A stretch of DNA of 32,471 nt from Bacteroidales bacterium (GTDB taxonomy: Bacteria; Bacteroidota; Bacteroidia; Bacteroidales; UBA10428): the NCBI GenBank assembly GCA_016935355.1, contig JAFGRC010000027.1, positions 1 to 32,471 of the forward strand. Reading direction: 5' to 3'. The notes beneath the pieces are model-generated. The model saw only the letters and a program-made list of their open reading frames with translations, did no database searches and had not been told where the DNA came from. Of this stretch, positions 7,481 to 15,852 are shown one piece after another. Both the position numbers and the translations under genes were made by a program. Within the stretch, counting starts at the first letter, position 1, and the number at the start of each line of letters is the position of its first letter.

Positions 7481-9766
7481 ATGGCAAAATTTACCCGCGA
7501 AGAAGCCCTCCGCTACCATGCATGCGGCAGGCCCGGAAAAATCGAGGTAATACCCACAAAACCATACAGTACGCAGTATGATCTGTCAATGGCTTATACT
7601 CCGGGTGTGGCCGAACCTTGTCTTGAAATTCAAAAAAAAGCGGAAGATGCCTATGTATATACATCAAAATGCAACCTGGTTGCAGTGGTTTCAAACGGGA
7701 CTGCTGTGCTGGGACTTGGAGACATCGGTGCCCTTGCGGGCAAGCCTGTCATGGAAGGCAAAGGATTGCTTTTTAAGGTTTTTGCTGATGTGGATGTTTT
7801 CGATATTGAGATCGACGAAAAGAATACCGATAAACTCATTGATACCATTAAAGCCATATCACCGACATTTGGCGGTATCAATCTTGAAGACATCAAAGCA
7901 CCCGAATGTTTTGAGGTTGAGGCAGGGTTGAGGCAGGCACTCGACATTCCGGTTTTTCATGATGATCAGCACGGCACGGCTATCATATCGGGTGCCGGAC
8001 TGCTGAATGCCTTCAGTCTGGTTGGCAAAAAACTGGAAGATGTTAAGGTGGTTATCAATGGCGCCGGTGCTTCAGCAATATCATGCGCAAGACTTTACAA
8101 AAAGCTCGGCATCCGTTCTGATCACATCATCATGCTTGACAGCAGGGGCGTGCTGACCATAAAAAGAAAGGACCTGAATCCATACAAGCTTGAATTTGCC
8201 AGGGATCTGGACATTTCCACGCTCGACGAAGCGCTGAAAGGTGCCGACATGTTTCTCGGATTGTCGACCGGGAATATCGTGACAAAGGAGATGATCCGTA
8301 CCATGGCTCCCGATCCTGTTGTCTTTGCCCTGGCCAATCCCGTTCCGGAAATATCTTATGAAGATGCTGTTGCGGCACGTGACGATGTCATTGTTGCCAC
8401 AGGAAGAAGTGATTATCCCAACCAGATCAACAATGTACTGGGATTCCCTTTTATTTTCCGTGGCGCACTGGATGTTAAAGCACGCACCATCAACGAAGAG
8501 ATGAAACTGGCAGCGGTCCATGCCCTGGCAGAGCTGGCCAGAAAAGATGTGCCCGAGCAGGTCAATGTTGCATATAAAGTCGGCAACCTTTCATTTGGAC
8601 GTGATTACATCATACCCAAGCCGCTGGACCAGCGGCTGATCACCTTTGTGGCACCTGCAGTTGCAAAAGCGGCGATTGAAACCGGAGTTGCCCGGGAAGT
8701 AATAACCGACTGGAAAGAATATGAGATACAGCTGATGAAAAGAATGGGCTTGTATAATAAGCTGGTGGATGATATCCGGAGTAAGGCCGCAGAAAATCCG
8801 AAAACAGTCGTGTTTGCAGATGCCCATAATTATAAGGTATTAAAAGCTGTGCAGCTGACCGCAGATCTGGGCATGACAAAACCCGTATTGCTTGGATCTG
8901 AGAAGGAGATCCGAAAGCTGGCTAAACAAAATTCCATGGATATGGAAAAGGTGAAGATCATTGATATTCACAGTCCGGCAGAAGAAGAAAAAAGAAAACG
9001 ATATGCAGAACGCTTGTTCCTGAAACGGCAGCGGAAAGGCATGACGTTCGGGGAAGCCCTTGAGATCATCCGCGATCCGAATTACTTTGGTGTGATGATG
9101 GTGGATGCAGGTGAAGCCGATGGTTTTCTGGCAGGTTTTTCCACCCGTTATGCCAATACCATCAGACCCGCACTTCAGATTGCAGGTACGAATAACAGCC
9201 GGGAACATATTGCAGGTATGTACATCATCATCACCAAAAGAGGTCCTTTCTTTTTTGCCGATACTACGGTAAACATCGAACCGTCTGCCCGCACACTGGC
9301 AGATACCGCATTGCTGACGGCCAATGAGGTCAGGAAATTCGATATGGTGCCCCGGATCGCCATGCTTTCGTTTTCGAACTTCGGATCAAGTCCTTCCGGA
9401 AGTCCCCATACCGTAAGGGAAGCTGTTGAAATGCTGCACCGTGATCATCCCGGGTTGCTCGTGGACGGTGAAATGCAGGCAAACTATGCATTTGACGGAC
9501 AGTTGCGCTTCGATAAGTTTCCCTTTAACAAGCTGGCCGATATGGAAGTGAACACCGTCATTTTCCCCGATCTGAATTCGGGTAATATTGCCTATAAAAT
9601 GATGCAGACCCTGGGAGGTGCTGAAGTGATCGGACCGGTGCTGCTGGGTATCCGGAAACCCATCCATGTTCTTCAAATGGATAGCTCTGTGCGGGAAATC
9701 GTTAATATGGCAGCCATCACGGTGATTGACGCACAAACGACATCGGAAGAAATTATAGAATTGTGA
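7481..9766 (+). CDS. maeB: NADP-dependent malic enzyme with C-terminal phosphotransacetylase-like domain
   Basis: Oxidative decarboxylation of malate to pyruvate and CO2 in the cytosol, feeding pyruvate and NADPH pools. At 761 residues it has the long MaeB architecture. The malic domain (about 15-160) holds YDLSMAYTPGVAEPC with Tyr39, plus SNGTAVLGLGDIG and VFADVDVFDIEID. Metal-ligand segments INLEDIKAPECFE and FHDDQHGTA follow. The NAD(P)-binding domain (about 160-400) holds the glycine motif NGAGASAISCA. The C-terminal third (about 430-755) resembles phosphate acetyl/butyryltransferase and in this family is usually regulatory, binding acetyl-CoA, rather than catalytic. The family name fixes the fold; cofactor preference for NADP is inferred from the fusion. 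It is a single-gene unit, convergent with the FkbM gene 33 bases downstream. Confidence 0.95.
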   Translation: MAKFTREEALRYHACGRPGKIEVIPTKPYSTQYDLSMAYTPGVAEPCLEIQKKAEDAYVYTSKCNLVAVVSNGTAVLGLGDIGALAGKPVMEGKGLLFKVFADVDVFDIEIDEKNTDKLIDTIKAISPTFGGINLEDIKAPECFEVEAGLRQALDIPVFHDDQHGTAIISGAGLLNAFSLVGKKLEDVKVVINGAGASAISCARLYKKLGIRSDHIIMLDSRGVLTIKRKDLNPYKLEFARDLDISTLDEALKGADMFLGLSTGNIVTKEMIRTMAPDPVVFALANPVPEISYEDAVAARDDVIVATGRSDYPNQINNVLGFPFIFRGALDVKARTINEEMKLAAVHALAELARKDVPEQVNVAYKVGNLSFGRDYIIPKPLDQRLITFVAPAVAKAAIETGVAREVITDWKEYEIQLMKRMGLYNKLVDDIRSKAAENPKTVVFADAHNYKVLKAVQLTADLGMTKPVLLGSEKEIRKLAKQNSMDMEKVKIIDIHSPAEEEKRKRYAERLFLKRQRKGMTFGEALEIIRDPNYFGVMMVDAGEADGFLAGFSTRYANTIRPALQIAGTNNSREHIAGMYIIITKRGPFFFADTTVNIEPSARTLADTALLTANEVRKFDMVPRIAMLSFSNFGSSPSGSPHTVREAVEMLHRDHPGLLVDGEMQANYAFDGQLRFDKFPFNKLADMEVNTVIFPDLNSGNIAYKMMQTLGGAEVIGPVLLGIRKPIHVLQMDSSVREIVNMAAITVIDAQTTSEEIIEL

Positions 9767-9799
9767 ACCTGAGGGAAGCTTAAAGCTGTTGAACACCTG

Positions 9800-10627
9800 T
9801 CAGACCAATTTTAGCCGCCCCCGCCTTTTTATTTTATACTTGAGCAAGTTGATGAATTCCTGTTCACTTCTTTTGACGGAAATAAAATTGGGACCCAGGA
9901 AATCCTCATATTTGAATGCATAGTCTCTGAATTCAACTGTTCTGGGGAAAATCTTACCGGTTATAAAATCATGTTCTTCAAAAAACCTGTAAAAATCGAT
10001 CAGAAGCTTTTTGGTCGATATGTTGATGTAACCGTATTCAAACTGAACCGCCCTGATCACACTTCTTTTTATACTGTTCCGAAAACCTTCCAATGCGTCG
10101 TATTCCGCACCCTCTATATCAATTTTCAGTAAATCCACCTGATCTATTTTTTGTTCATCCAGAAAACGGTCTCCCTGAATGAGTTCGACCGTGCTTGTGC
10201 GCTGCGATTTGTAAGGTAATCCTTTGATGTCAAACAAGGAAGCGTGTGTATGTGATGGAAAAATATTCATTTCCCGCGTACAGTCATCTTTAAAAAGTCC
10301 TTTATTCACCGGAATGATATTGCTGTGATCCCGTGTGTTTTCCACAAGCTCCAGAAACGTGCTTTCAACGGGCTCAAAGGCGTATATTTTGCACCCGGGT
10401 ATCAACCGGTTTGCCAGCAGGGCATATTTACCAATATTGGCCCCACCGTCAATGATCACGGACGGGTTGATCATGGCCAGCTTTTCCAGCACCGTCAATT
10501 CTCCGTTACTGTACACATCATGATTCCTGTTTTCATACAGGCGGTTCAACGACCTGCCAAAACCTGCAAGCACCTTAAAAAAGGCATTGTGTGAATTCCT
10601 CTTGAATATTTGTTTCGGTAAATACAA
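9800..10627 (-). CDS. FkbM-family SAM-dependent methyltransferase (TTG start)
   Basis: A 275-residue class I methyltransferase of the FkbM type, a group that often O-methylates sugars or natural products and is common in polysaccharide loci. The SAM-binding motif I is VIIDGGANIGKYALLA at about 57-72, with the acidic post-motif AFEPVEST at 83-90. The FkbM hallmark LLKIDIEGAEYDALEGF is at 167-182. The only plausible start is TTG at 10625-10627: the codon before it is a stop, and the first internal ATG (residue 52) would remove sequence just ahead of motif I. An exact TAnnTTTG box lies about 25 bases upstream, which supports the TTG start. Acceptor unknown. The glycosyltransferase on the same strand upstream suggests a glycan role, but a gene remnant separates them. 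Confidence 0.85.
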   Translation of the reverse strand: MYLPKQIFKRNSHNAFFKVLAGFGRSLNRLYENRNHDVYSNGELTVLEKLAMINPSVIIDGGANIGKYALLANRLIPGCKIYAFEPVESTFLELVENTRDHSNIIPVNKGLFKDDCTREMNIFPSHTHASLFDIKGLPYKSQRTSTVELIQGDRFLDEQKIDQVDLLKIDIEGAEYDALEGFRNSIKRSVIRAVQFEYGYINISTKKLLIDFYRFFEEHDFITGKIFPRTVEFRDYAFKYEDFLGPNFISVKRSEQEFINLLKYKIKRRGRLKLV

Positions 10628-10651
10628 TTACAGTGGTTTTTTGTTTGGTGA

Positions 10652-10659
10652 CAAAACTA
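10652..10659 (-). promoter_or_regulatory. -7 promoter box for the FkbM-type gene
   Basis: On the minus strand this reads TAGTTTTG, an exact match to the Bacteroidota -7 consensus TAnnTTTG. A near-match to the -33 TTTG (TTTC) lies 16 bases further upstream. Predicted transcription begins about 18 bases before the TTG start. Confidence 0.45.
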
Positions 10660-10671
10660 TTAAAAAGAATG

Positions 10672-10908
10672 TTACGAAACGAATGATCCGTGGTACATGT
10701 TGTTGTTGTCCGTGAGAAAGCACATCTCAAATCCGGTTTCGGACAGGTAATCAAGGACAGGGAATATCCGTTTTTCGATATGGGGATCGCAGTCGCGCAT
10801 TTTTATCTGCCGGCTGTGGAAAAAGGTCTTGGAACCTGCATGTTGGGCTGATTCAAAGAAAACAAAATAAAGCAGCTTCTGTAATTCCTGAAAGCAACCG
10901 GGCAGAAC
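10672..10908 (-). pseudogene. Unrecognised C-terminal coding remnant, no start codon near an N terminus
   Basis: On the minus strand a frame of 78 codons is open from 10908 (just after an in-frame TGA at 10909-10911) to a TAA at 10672-10674. The translation reads like real protein rather than chance: it has KLLYFVFFESAQHAG, then IEKRIFPVLDYLSETGFEM and CFLTDNNNMYHGSF. There is no ATG until residue 37, which leaves only 42 residues, and I see no start codon giving a complete domain. The most likely reading is the 3' end of a gene whose 5' part was deleted or frameshifted. A second frame of 30 codons overlaps the upstream glycosyltransferase stop but is too short to judge. The family is not recognised. 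Confidence 0.4.
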
Positions 10909-10994
10909 TCATTATTACGCCGGGATTTCGGTCCAATGATACCTTAGTGCAATGAAAGATCTTCTTTTCAAATGGATGGGATCTGAAGCAGTCG

Positions 10995-12116
10995 TTAAAT
11001 ACTCCATTCGTTGTTCGTCGCTTTAAGGTATATCTCAATTAGCTTCGGCTCTTCATGCTCCCAGCACAGTTCCTTTGCCGCCTTCTTCAAATTGTCCTTC
11101 CAGATTCGTCTTTTTTCCCGGTTGTGCAGCACTTCATGGAATACTGCTGCCAGTGTTTCAGGTTCGCCGGCCGTGCTTACAAGTCCGATTTTATAACGGT
11201 TTACAACTGAAACCATTTCAGGCAAATCCGATACAACAACCGGAATTTCCGCCTGTATATAGTCGAAAAGTTTGTTGGGAAGGGCGTAATAATAGTTAAG
11301 GCCACTGTGTTCCTCGAGTGAAATGCCAACATCAGCCTGAACGGTATACTGATTCAGTTCATCCTGAGGGATTCTTCCTTGAAACAATACCCTGTTCTGA
11401 AGGCCCTGACTGATGACAAGGGTTTTCAGCTCATGTTCCACATCACCCGTACCGATGATCACGAGTTTTGTATTGTGCAAATGCTTTACTGCAAGTATGG
11501 CCAGTTCCAGTCCCCTTCCCCTGTTCAGTGAGCCCTGATACAGTATGATCTTTTCATCGGCCGTTCTCAGTATTCTTTCAGGATGAACAGGTTCCTGCAG
11601 GCGCCATGGCAAATTTCTGATTACCTGCATACTGATCCCGTATTTTTCATGGTATGCCGCGGCAATCGGTTCACTTACGGTATATGCATGCCGTATTTCA
11701 GGCAGGATCAAATGTTCCAGCAACAACCAGGTCTTTCTTGCCAGATTCCGGTCAATCAGTTCAGGAACCTCGGTAAAATATTCATGACTGTCATACAGCA
11801 TGACTTTTTTACGCATCCGTGATGCGGCATATACTGCAGGCAATGTATCGAGGTCATTTGCGACAAGGACGTCGGCATGTGCAAAAAGCAGGCGGAACAG
11901 CAAACGCACGTTATATTCGGCATAGAACAACGGTCCCCTGTTAAACAGCAACCGCATCCTCCGGATCCGGAACGGAAAATCAGGAAGGGCCGGGTGCAGT
12001 TTATTTATCCTGCCGATCACGGTCACCTGCTGCCCGTATTTCATCAAAGACCGGGCGACCCGGCATACACGCCGGTCGGTTTGGATATCGTTTGTCACAC
12101 AAAGGATTACATGCAT
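10995..12116 (-). CDS. Glycosyltransferase, GT-B fold, family 4-like
   Basis: A 373-residue enzyme that should transfer a sugar from a nucleotide-sugar donor in the cytoplasm or at the inner-membrane face. The N-terminal half starts HVILCVTNDIQTDRRVCRVA, typical of GT4 acceptor domains. The C-terminal half has the donor-site patterns YQGSLNRGRGLE, VIIGTGDVE, and SLEEHSGLNYYYALPNKLFDYIQA followed by PVVVSDLPEM. The frame can be extended seven codons to a TTG at 12137, but the ATG at 12116 is favoured because it begins directly at the first beta strand. Divergent from murB with about 110 bases between. Donor and acceptor cannot be told. Downstream lie a remnant and an FkbM methyltransferase, so this may be a decayed piece of a surface-glycan cluster. 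Confidence 0.85.
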   Translation of the reverse strand: MHVILCVTNDIQTDRRVCRVARSLMKYGQQVTVIGRINKLHPALPDFPFRIRRMRLLFNRGPLFYAEYNVRLLFRLLFAHADVLVANDLDTLPAVYAASRMRKKVMLYDSHEYFTEVPELIDRNLARKTWLLLEHLILPEIRHAYTVSEPIAAAYHEKYGISMQVIRNLPWRLQEPVHPERILRTADEKIILYQGSLNRGRGLELAILAVKHLHNTKLVIIGTGDVEHELKTLVISQGLQNRVLFQGRIPQDELNQYTVQADVGISLEEHSGLNYYYALPNKLFDYIQAEIPVVVSDLPEMVSVVNRYKIGLVSTAGEPETLAAVFHEVLHNREKRRIWKDNLKKAAKELCWEHEEPKLIEIYLKATNNEWSI

Positions 12117-12172
12117 CGGATCCGTAAATCTGTACAATCTGCTAAATTATGAATTCTTTGCAAACGATGGCT

Positions 12173-12204
12173 TTTGCTGTGAACCGTATAAAATACTATT
12201 TTTA
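12173..12204 (+). promoter_or_regulatory. Bacteroidota-type promoter for murB
   Basis: TTTG at 12173-12176 and TATTTTTA at 12197-12204 (seven of eight to TAnnTTTG) are 20 bases apart, which fits the -33/-7 arrangement of Bacteroidota housekeeping promoters. The leader to the murB ATG would be about 15 bases. Confidence 0.5.
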
Positions 12205-12225
12205 CCGTACCATCCGCTCCCGATT

Positions 12226-13236
12226 ATGAATATTCTGGAAAACGCATCGTTGCTGACATTCAACACGTTCCGTGTTCATGTAAAGACCAGATACCTCATT
12301 GAGGTGTCAGATGTGAATGATATCAGGAATTTCATAGGATCGGAACTGCACGCAATCCGGCCGAAAATGGTATTGGGTGGCGGCAGCAATGTACTGTTTA
12401 CGCATGATTATGACGGTTGTATATTGCGGCTTTCAATCAAAGGCATTGAAAACATATCGGAAAACGATGAATCTGTCCTTTTGAGAGCAGCAGCCGGTGA
12501 AAACTGGGATGATTTTGTCGCATACTGCGTTAAGAATGGTTGGGGAGGGATCGAGAACCTGTCATACATACCGGGAACTGTTGGTGCAAGCCCCGTTCAG
12601 AATATCGGCGCCTATGGGATGGAAGTCAGGGATTCCATTGAAATGGTGGAGACAATTGATCTTGAAAGCGGCAGTACAAGAAAATTCAGCAATAAACAAT
12701 GCGAATTTGCATACCGAAACAGCATATTCAGATCGGATCTGCAAAACAGGGTGATCATCACGCACGTTACTTTCAGGCTGAAAAAAAATCACTGTTTCAA
12801 CACCTCCTATCACGAGCTGAAAAAAGAGCTCTCTCTGCATCCGGAAACCACCCTCGGGAATATCCGCAGTGCTGTCATAACGATCAGGAAACGAAAACTG
12901 CCGGATGTGGAAATTCTTGCCAATGCGGGAAGCTTCTTTAAGAATCCCGTTGTTGATCAAACCTTACTGGATTCACTGAAGCTAAGATATCCGGAAATAC
13001 CCTTTTTTCTAGATTCAGGCGGTAACATCAAACTGTCTGCGGCCTGGCTGATCGAACACTGCACCTGGAAGGGCAGACGGGTCAGGAATGTGGGTACGTA
13101 CAGGAAACATCCCCTTGTTATTGTGAATTACGGAGGAGCAGACGGATCAGAGATCCTCAGTTTTGCACAAAAAATTCAGCAAAGCGTGCTGAATCATTTC
13201 GGCATTGGACTTGAAACGGAGGTAAATATAATATAA
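12226..13236 (+). CDS. murB: UDP-N-acetylenolpyruvoylglucosamine reductase
   Basis: FAD- and NADPH-dependent reduction of UDP-GlcNAc-enolpyruvate to UDP-MurNAc, the second committed step of peptidoglycan precursor synthesis in the cytosol. At 336 residues it is close to the E. coli enzyme. The FAD-binding domain shows VLGGGSNVLF (49-58) and YIPGTVGASPVQNIGAYG (104-121). YRNSIFR at 163-169 is the type I MurB signature with the substrate-binding Tyr-Arg. NAGSFFKNP at 233-241 carries the proton-donating Ser236. The C terminus LETEVNII holds the catalytic Glu. All key residues are present. It has its own promoter and is convergent with the phosphohexomutase-like gene. Confidence 0.96.
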   Translation: MNILENASLLTFNTFRVHVKTRYLIEVSDVNDIRNFIGSELHAIRPKMVLGGGSNVLFTHDYDGCILRLSIKGIENISENDESVLLRAAAGENWDDFVAYCVKNGWGGIENLSYIPGTVGASPVQNIGAYGMEVRDSIEMVETIDLESGSTRKFSNKQCEFAYRNSIFRSDLQNRVIITHVTFRLKKNHCFNTSYHELKKELSLHPETTLGNIRSAVITIRKRKLPDVEILANAGSFFKNPVVDQTLLDSLKLRYPEIPFFLDSGGNIKLSAAWLIEHCTWKGRRVRNVGTYRKHPLVIVNYGGADGSEILSFAQKIQQSVLNHFGIGLETEVNII

Positions 13237-13246
13237 TGCTTTACAG

Positions 13247-13304
13247 GGAACCGGGAGCAAAAGTCAGGAACCAGAAACACAAAACCTGAAACCCGGAATT
13301 ATAA
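13247..13304. repeat. Degenerate intergenic CCTGAAACC-type repeat tract
   Basis: Between the convergent murB and phosphohexomutase-like genes, the plus strand is built of short words such as ggaacc, agaaac and cctgaaacc. The word at 13284-13302 (cctgaaacccggaattat) nearly matches 1955-1972 (cctgaaacctgaattatt) in the susC leader. Such tracts are common between Bacteroidota genes, and on the other strand they give spurious reading frames rich in Gly-Phe-Arg. Confidence 0.45.
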
Positions 13305-14717
13305 ACCAACTTCATCCATTATGGTTTTCATTGCCGAATAGATGATCTCCTGGGCAGTTTCCACAGTCTCTGCTTCTGCATAAATCCTTAGTAAGGGTCT
13401 GGTGGTGGATGGCCTGATTAGAAGCCACTCATTACCGCCCAGAAAAAATTTAAAGCCGTCAAATATTTCAAAATCACTCACTGTAAACCGTCCGAAATTA
13501 TTGAGCGTCCCGTTCGTGCATTTTTCAACGATCTTATTCCTGTTGTTGCGGTTCATTTCTAGATTGGCCCTTTCAAATGCAAATTGTCCGGTCATGCTGA
13601 TCACCTCATCACACAGCTCGCGCAGCGGCTTTTTACATTCGGCCAGCCATTGCCAGATATTCAGTCCGGTCCATATGGCATCGCATTCCGGAATATGATT
13701 TCCAAACGCGATGCCGCCTGATTCCTCACCGGCTATCAGGACTTCCTGCTCATTCATGATTCTGGCTGCGTCTGTAAAGCCCACCCGGGTCCGGGTGACT
13801 TCCAGACCATAAACATAACAGATCTTTTCAATTTTTCCGGTCGTGGGAAAGCTGACCACCACTTTACCCTTGAGTTGCCGGTAACCGGCAAGATAATGTA
13901 TCAGCAACAGGAGAACCATGTTGGCATCATAGAAATTTGCTTCTTTATCAAACAACGCAATCCTCGCGCCCTCCCCGTCGGCAGCAAAACTGCAGTCGAT
14001 CCCCTTGTTTTTCCAGATATACTCGATCAGTTCATGAAGGTTCTTTTTTACCGGGTCAGGAGGTATGTTGCCGAATGAGGGATTCCATTCACAATGCAAC
14101 ATTTTTATTTCAGGCAACAACCTGGGAAGAATATTCTGGCTGCTGCCGTACATGGCATCAAATGCGAATTTCAGTCCGGAAGTATTGATCCGGTCCAGAT
14201 CAAAATGATCGACCAGTTCTCTGTTATAAATATTATCCAGATCCATATACAAAATAGTGCCCTGTTCCAACAGATAATTCCAGTTTATCAGTTCCAGATC
14301 AATTTCAAGATCATGGCTGATAAGGTTTTCAATGTCCTTCAGATCTTTATCCGACATTGGCCCGCCATGTTCACCCAACAGCTTGTAACCGTTATATTCT
14401 CCAGGATTATACGTGGCCGTAATGACAATTCCACATTGTGCTTGAAGTTTTACCATACCCAATGATACCATGGGAGTGGTGACAAAATGCTCGGCAATAA
14501 AAACCCTGATTCCTTTTGAGGCCAATATCTTTGCCACGGATTCCATGAACATTTCCCCGTTGAAGCGGCAGTCATAACCTATGACAACCGTCGGGTCCCC
14601 GTATTTGCGGGTCAGCCACGTGGCAGCTGCCAGTGATATCTTTGCCACGTTATCAATGGTGAATTCTTTCGCAATAATTCCCCTCCAGCCATTGGTATCA
14701 AATTTTATTTTATCCAT
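13299..14717 (-). CDS. Phosphoglucomutase/phosphomannomutase-family protein with eroded active-site motifs
   Basis: A 472-residue alpha-D-phosphohexomutase homologue, full length for the family, which interconverts sugar 1- and 6-phosphates. The fold is clear: KIKFDTNGWRGIIAKEFT at the N terminus, GYDCRFNGEMF, TPMVSLG, GEESGGIAFGNHIPECDA (sugar loop, 330-346) and a C-terminal phosphate loop. Every other catalytic motif departs from consensus. The phospho-acceptor loop TASHNP reads TATYNP, so Ser becomes Thr102. The metal loop DGDGDR or DGDADR reads DGEGAR (247-252). The phosphate loop RPSGTEP reads RPSTTRP (435-441). The N-terminal GTDGWR reads DTNGWR. The frame is intact, so this is not an ordinary pseudogene. 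It may have weak activity, changed chemistry or a non-catalytic role. It is downstream of nfeD and mltG on the same strand, 67 bases after mltG. Confidence 0.88.
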   Translation of the reverse strand: MDKIKFDTNGWRGIIAKEFTIDNVAKISLAAATWLTRKYGDPTVVIGYDCRFNGEMFMESVAKILASKGIRVFIAEHFVTTPMVSLGMVKLQAQCGIVITATYNPGEYNGYKLLGEHGGPMSDKDLKDIENLISHDLEIDLELINWNYLLEQGTILYMDLDNIYNRELVDHFDLDRINTSGLKFAFDAMYGSSQNILPRLLPEIKMLHCEWNPSFGNIPPDPVKKNLHELIEYIWKNKGIDCSFAADGEGARIALFDKEANFYDANMVLLLLIHYLAGYRQLKGKVVVSFPTTGKIEKICYVYGLEVTRTRVGFTDAARIMNEQEVLIAGEESGGIAFGNHIPECDAIWTGLNIWQWLAECKKPLRELCDEVISMTGQFAFERANLEMNRNNRNKIVEKCTNGTLNNFGRFTVSDFEIFDGFKFFLGGNEWLLIRPSTTRPLLRIYAEAETVETAQEIIYSAMKTIMDEVGL

Positions 14718-14784
14718 AAATACTGCTCTAAGTAATGATCCTTACGGAAATTAAATACATATGCGACCCTCAGTATAAATACAC

Positions 14785-15837
14785 CTATTTCAAAATGTTT
14801 CGTTGATTCAGTGCCCTCTGGTACAAGCGTGCATTCCTGTTATGCTGTTCGAGTGTCTGTGCAAACACATGATAGCCTGAAAAGTCGTCTTTTGCACAAA
14901 AATAAATATAATCATGTTTTTCATGGTCCAATACCGCATCAATTGATCTGATCGACGGTATTGCAATGGGTCCCGGAGGCAATCCGTAATAAAGATATGT
15001 GTTGTAGGGAGAATCGACCTGTGTATCCTTTGTTAAGACGCGCTGCCGTGCAAAATCACCTATTGCAAATATGACTGTGGGATCTGCCTGTAATTTAATG
15101 CCTTTGTTCAAACGGTTCAGATACAATCCGGCTATGCGTGAATATTCATCCTCTTTGGTGGTTTCATTAATAATGATGGAAGCCATGGTAATGACCTGGT
15201 TCGGGGTCAGACCCATATCGGCTGCTTTGCCAAGCCTTTCACGGGTCCAGAATCTCTCATATTCACGGTACATCCTGTCAAGAAATCCTTCTGCACTTAT
15301 ACTCCACCATATCTCATAAGTATTCGGAATGAACATTCCCATTATGGAATTCCGGTTGAAACCATATTTTTGAATAAACTGTTCATTTTGTAACAATTGC
15401 AGCAGGGTATCCGCATCGGGCTCAATCTGTACCGATATTTTCTCCGAAAGTTCCTGAAGGGTACGGGCATTATTGAAGACAACCTGAACGGGTTCCTGTA
15501 AACCCGACCTCAGGATGTTGACCAGTGCGTTATTTGACATGTTATGCCTGATGATATAACGACCCGGGTGAACATGAGCCTTGAAATTTTTCTTATCGGC
15601 CACCCATTCAAAAGCGTCCCTGTTCCTGACCAGGTTGTTTGCATACAGCAATTCAAGTACATCATCATATGCCGATCCCGATGGTATGTACAGCGTATAG
15701 GGTTCCCCATCGGTCGTCTGTATATTCGGACCGTAAACTTTTTTGTAGACCAGTGCGATTTCTGCCGCAGCAACAATAAAAACTGCAAGAATGATGTAAA
15801 TGATGGTTTTGATAAGGACCCTGCTGTTCACCTTCAT
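14785..15837 (-). CDS. mltG: Endolytic peptidoglycan transglycosylase MltG
   Basis: An inner-membrane lytic transglycosylase of the YceG family that cuts nascent glycan strands and helps set strand length. It has 350 residues, with one N-terminal transmembrane helix (about 9-31) and a periplasmic LysM-like part (PSGSAYDDVLELL). The catalytic domain contains MASIIINETTKEDE, where Glu225 aligns with the invariant Glu before Thr in the family motif ASIVxxET, then IAGLYLNRLNKGIKLQADPTVIFA and SPYNTYLYYGLPPGPIAIPS. The motif residues before the catalytic Glu (IIN) differ from the more usual VEK or VDE, but the key Glu is kept. The start ATG is 15 bases after the nfeD-like stop, so the two form an operon. 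Confidence 0.93.
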   Translation of the reverse strand: MKVNSRVLIKTIIYIILAVFIVAAAEIALVYKKVYGPNIQTTDGEPYTLYIPSGSAYDDVLELLYANNLVRNRDAFEWVADKKNFKAHVHPGRYIIRHNMSNNALVNILRSGLQEPVQVVFNNARTLQELSEKISVQIEPDADTLLQLLQNEQFIQKYGFNRNSIMGMFIPNTYEIWWSISAEGFLDRMYREYERFWTRERLGKAADMGLTPNQVITMASIIINETTKEDEYSRIAGLYLNRLNKGIKLQADPTVIFAIGDFARQRVLTKDTQVDSPYNTYLYYGLPPGPIAIPSIRSIDAVLDHEKHDYIYFCAKDDFSGYHVFAQTLEQHNRNARLYQRALNQRNILK

Positions 15838-15852
15838 ATTTTAAGGTTTGGT

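Noticed and set aside
9767-9799. Shared terminator between the malic enzyme and FkbM genes
   Set aside because: Only a tiny agctt/aagct palindrome is present. There is no GC-rich stem followed by T residues.
10995-11015. A 30-codon frame overlapping the end of the glycosyltransferase gene and running into the gap
   Set aside because: It is too short, ends in two stops, and has no support beyond an ATG in an alternative frame.
14785-15837. MltG as a catalytically dead variant because its motif reads IIINET
   Set aside because: The invariant Glu before Thr (Glu225) is present. Only the less conserved residues before it differ.
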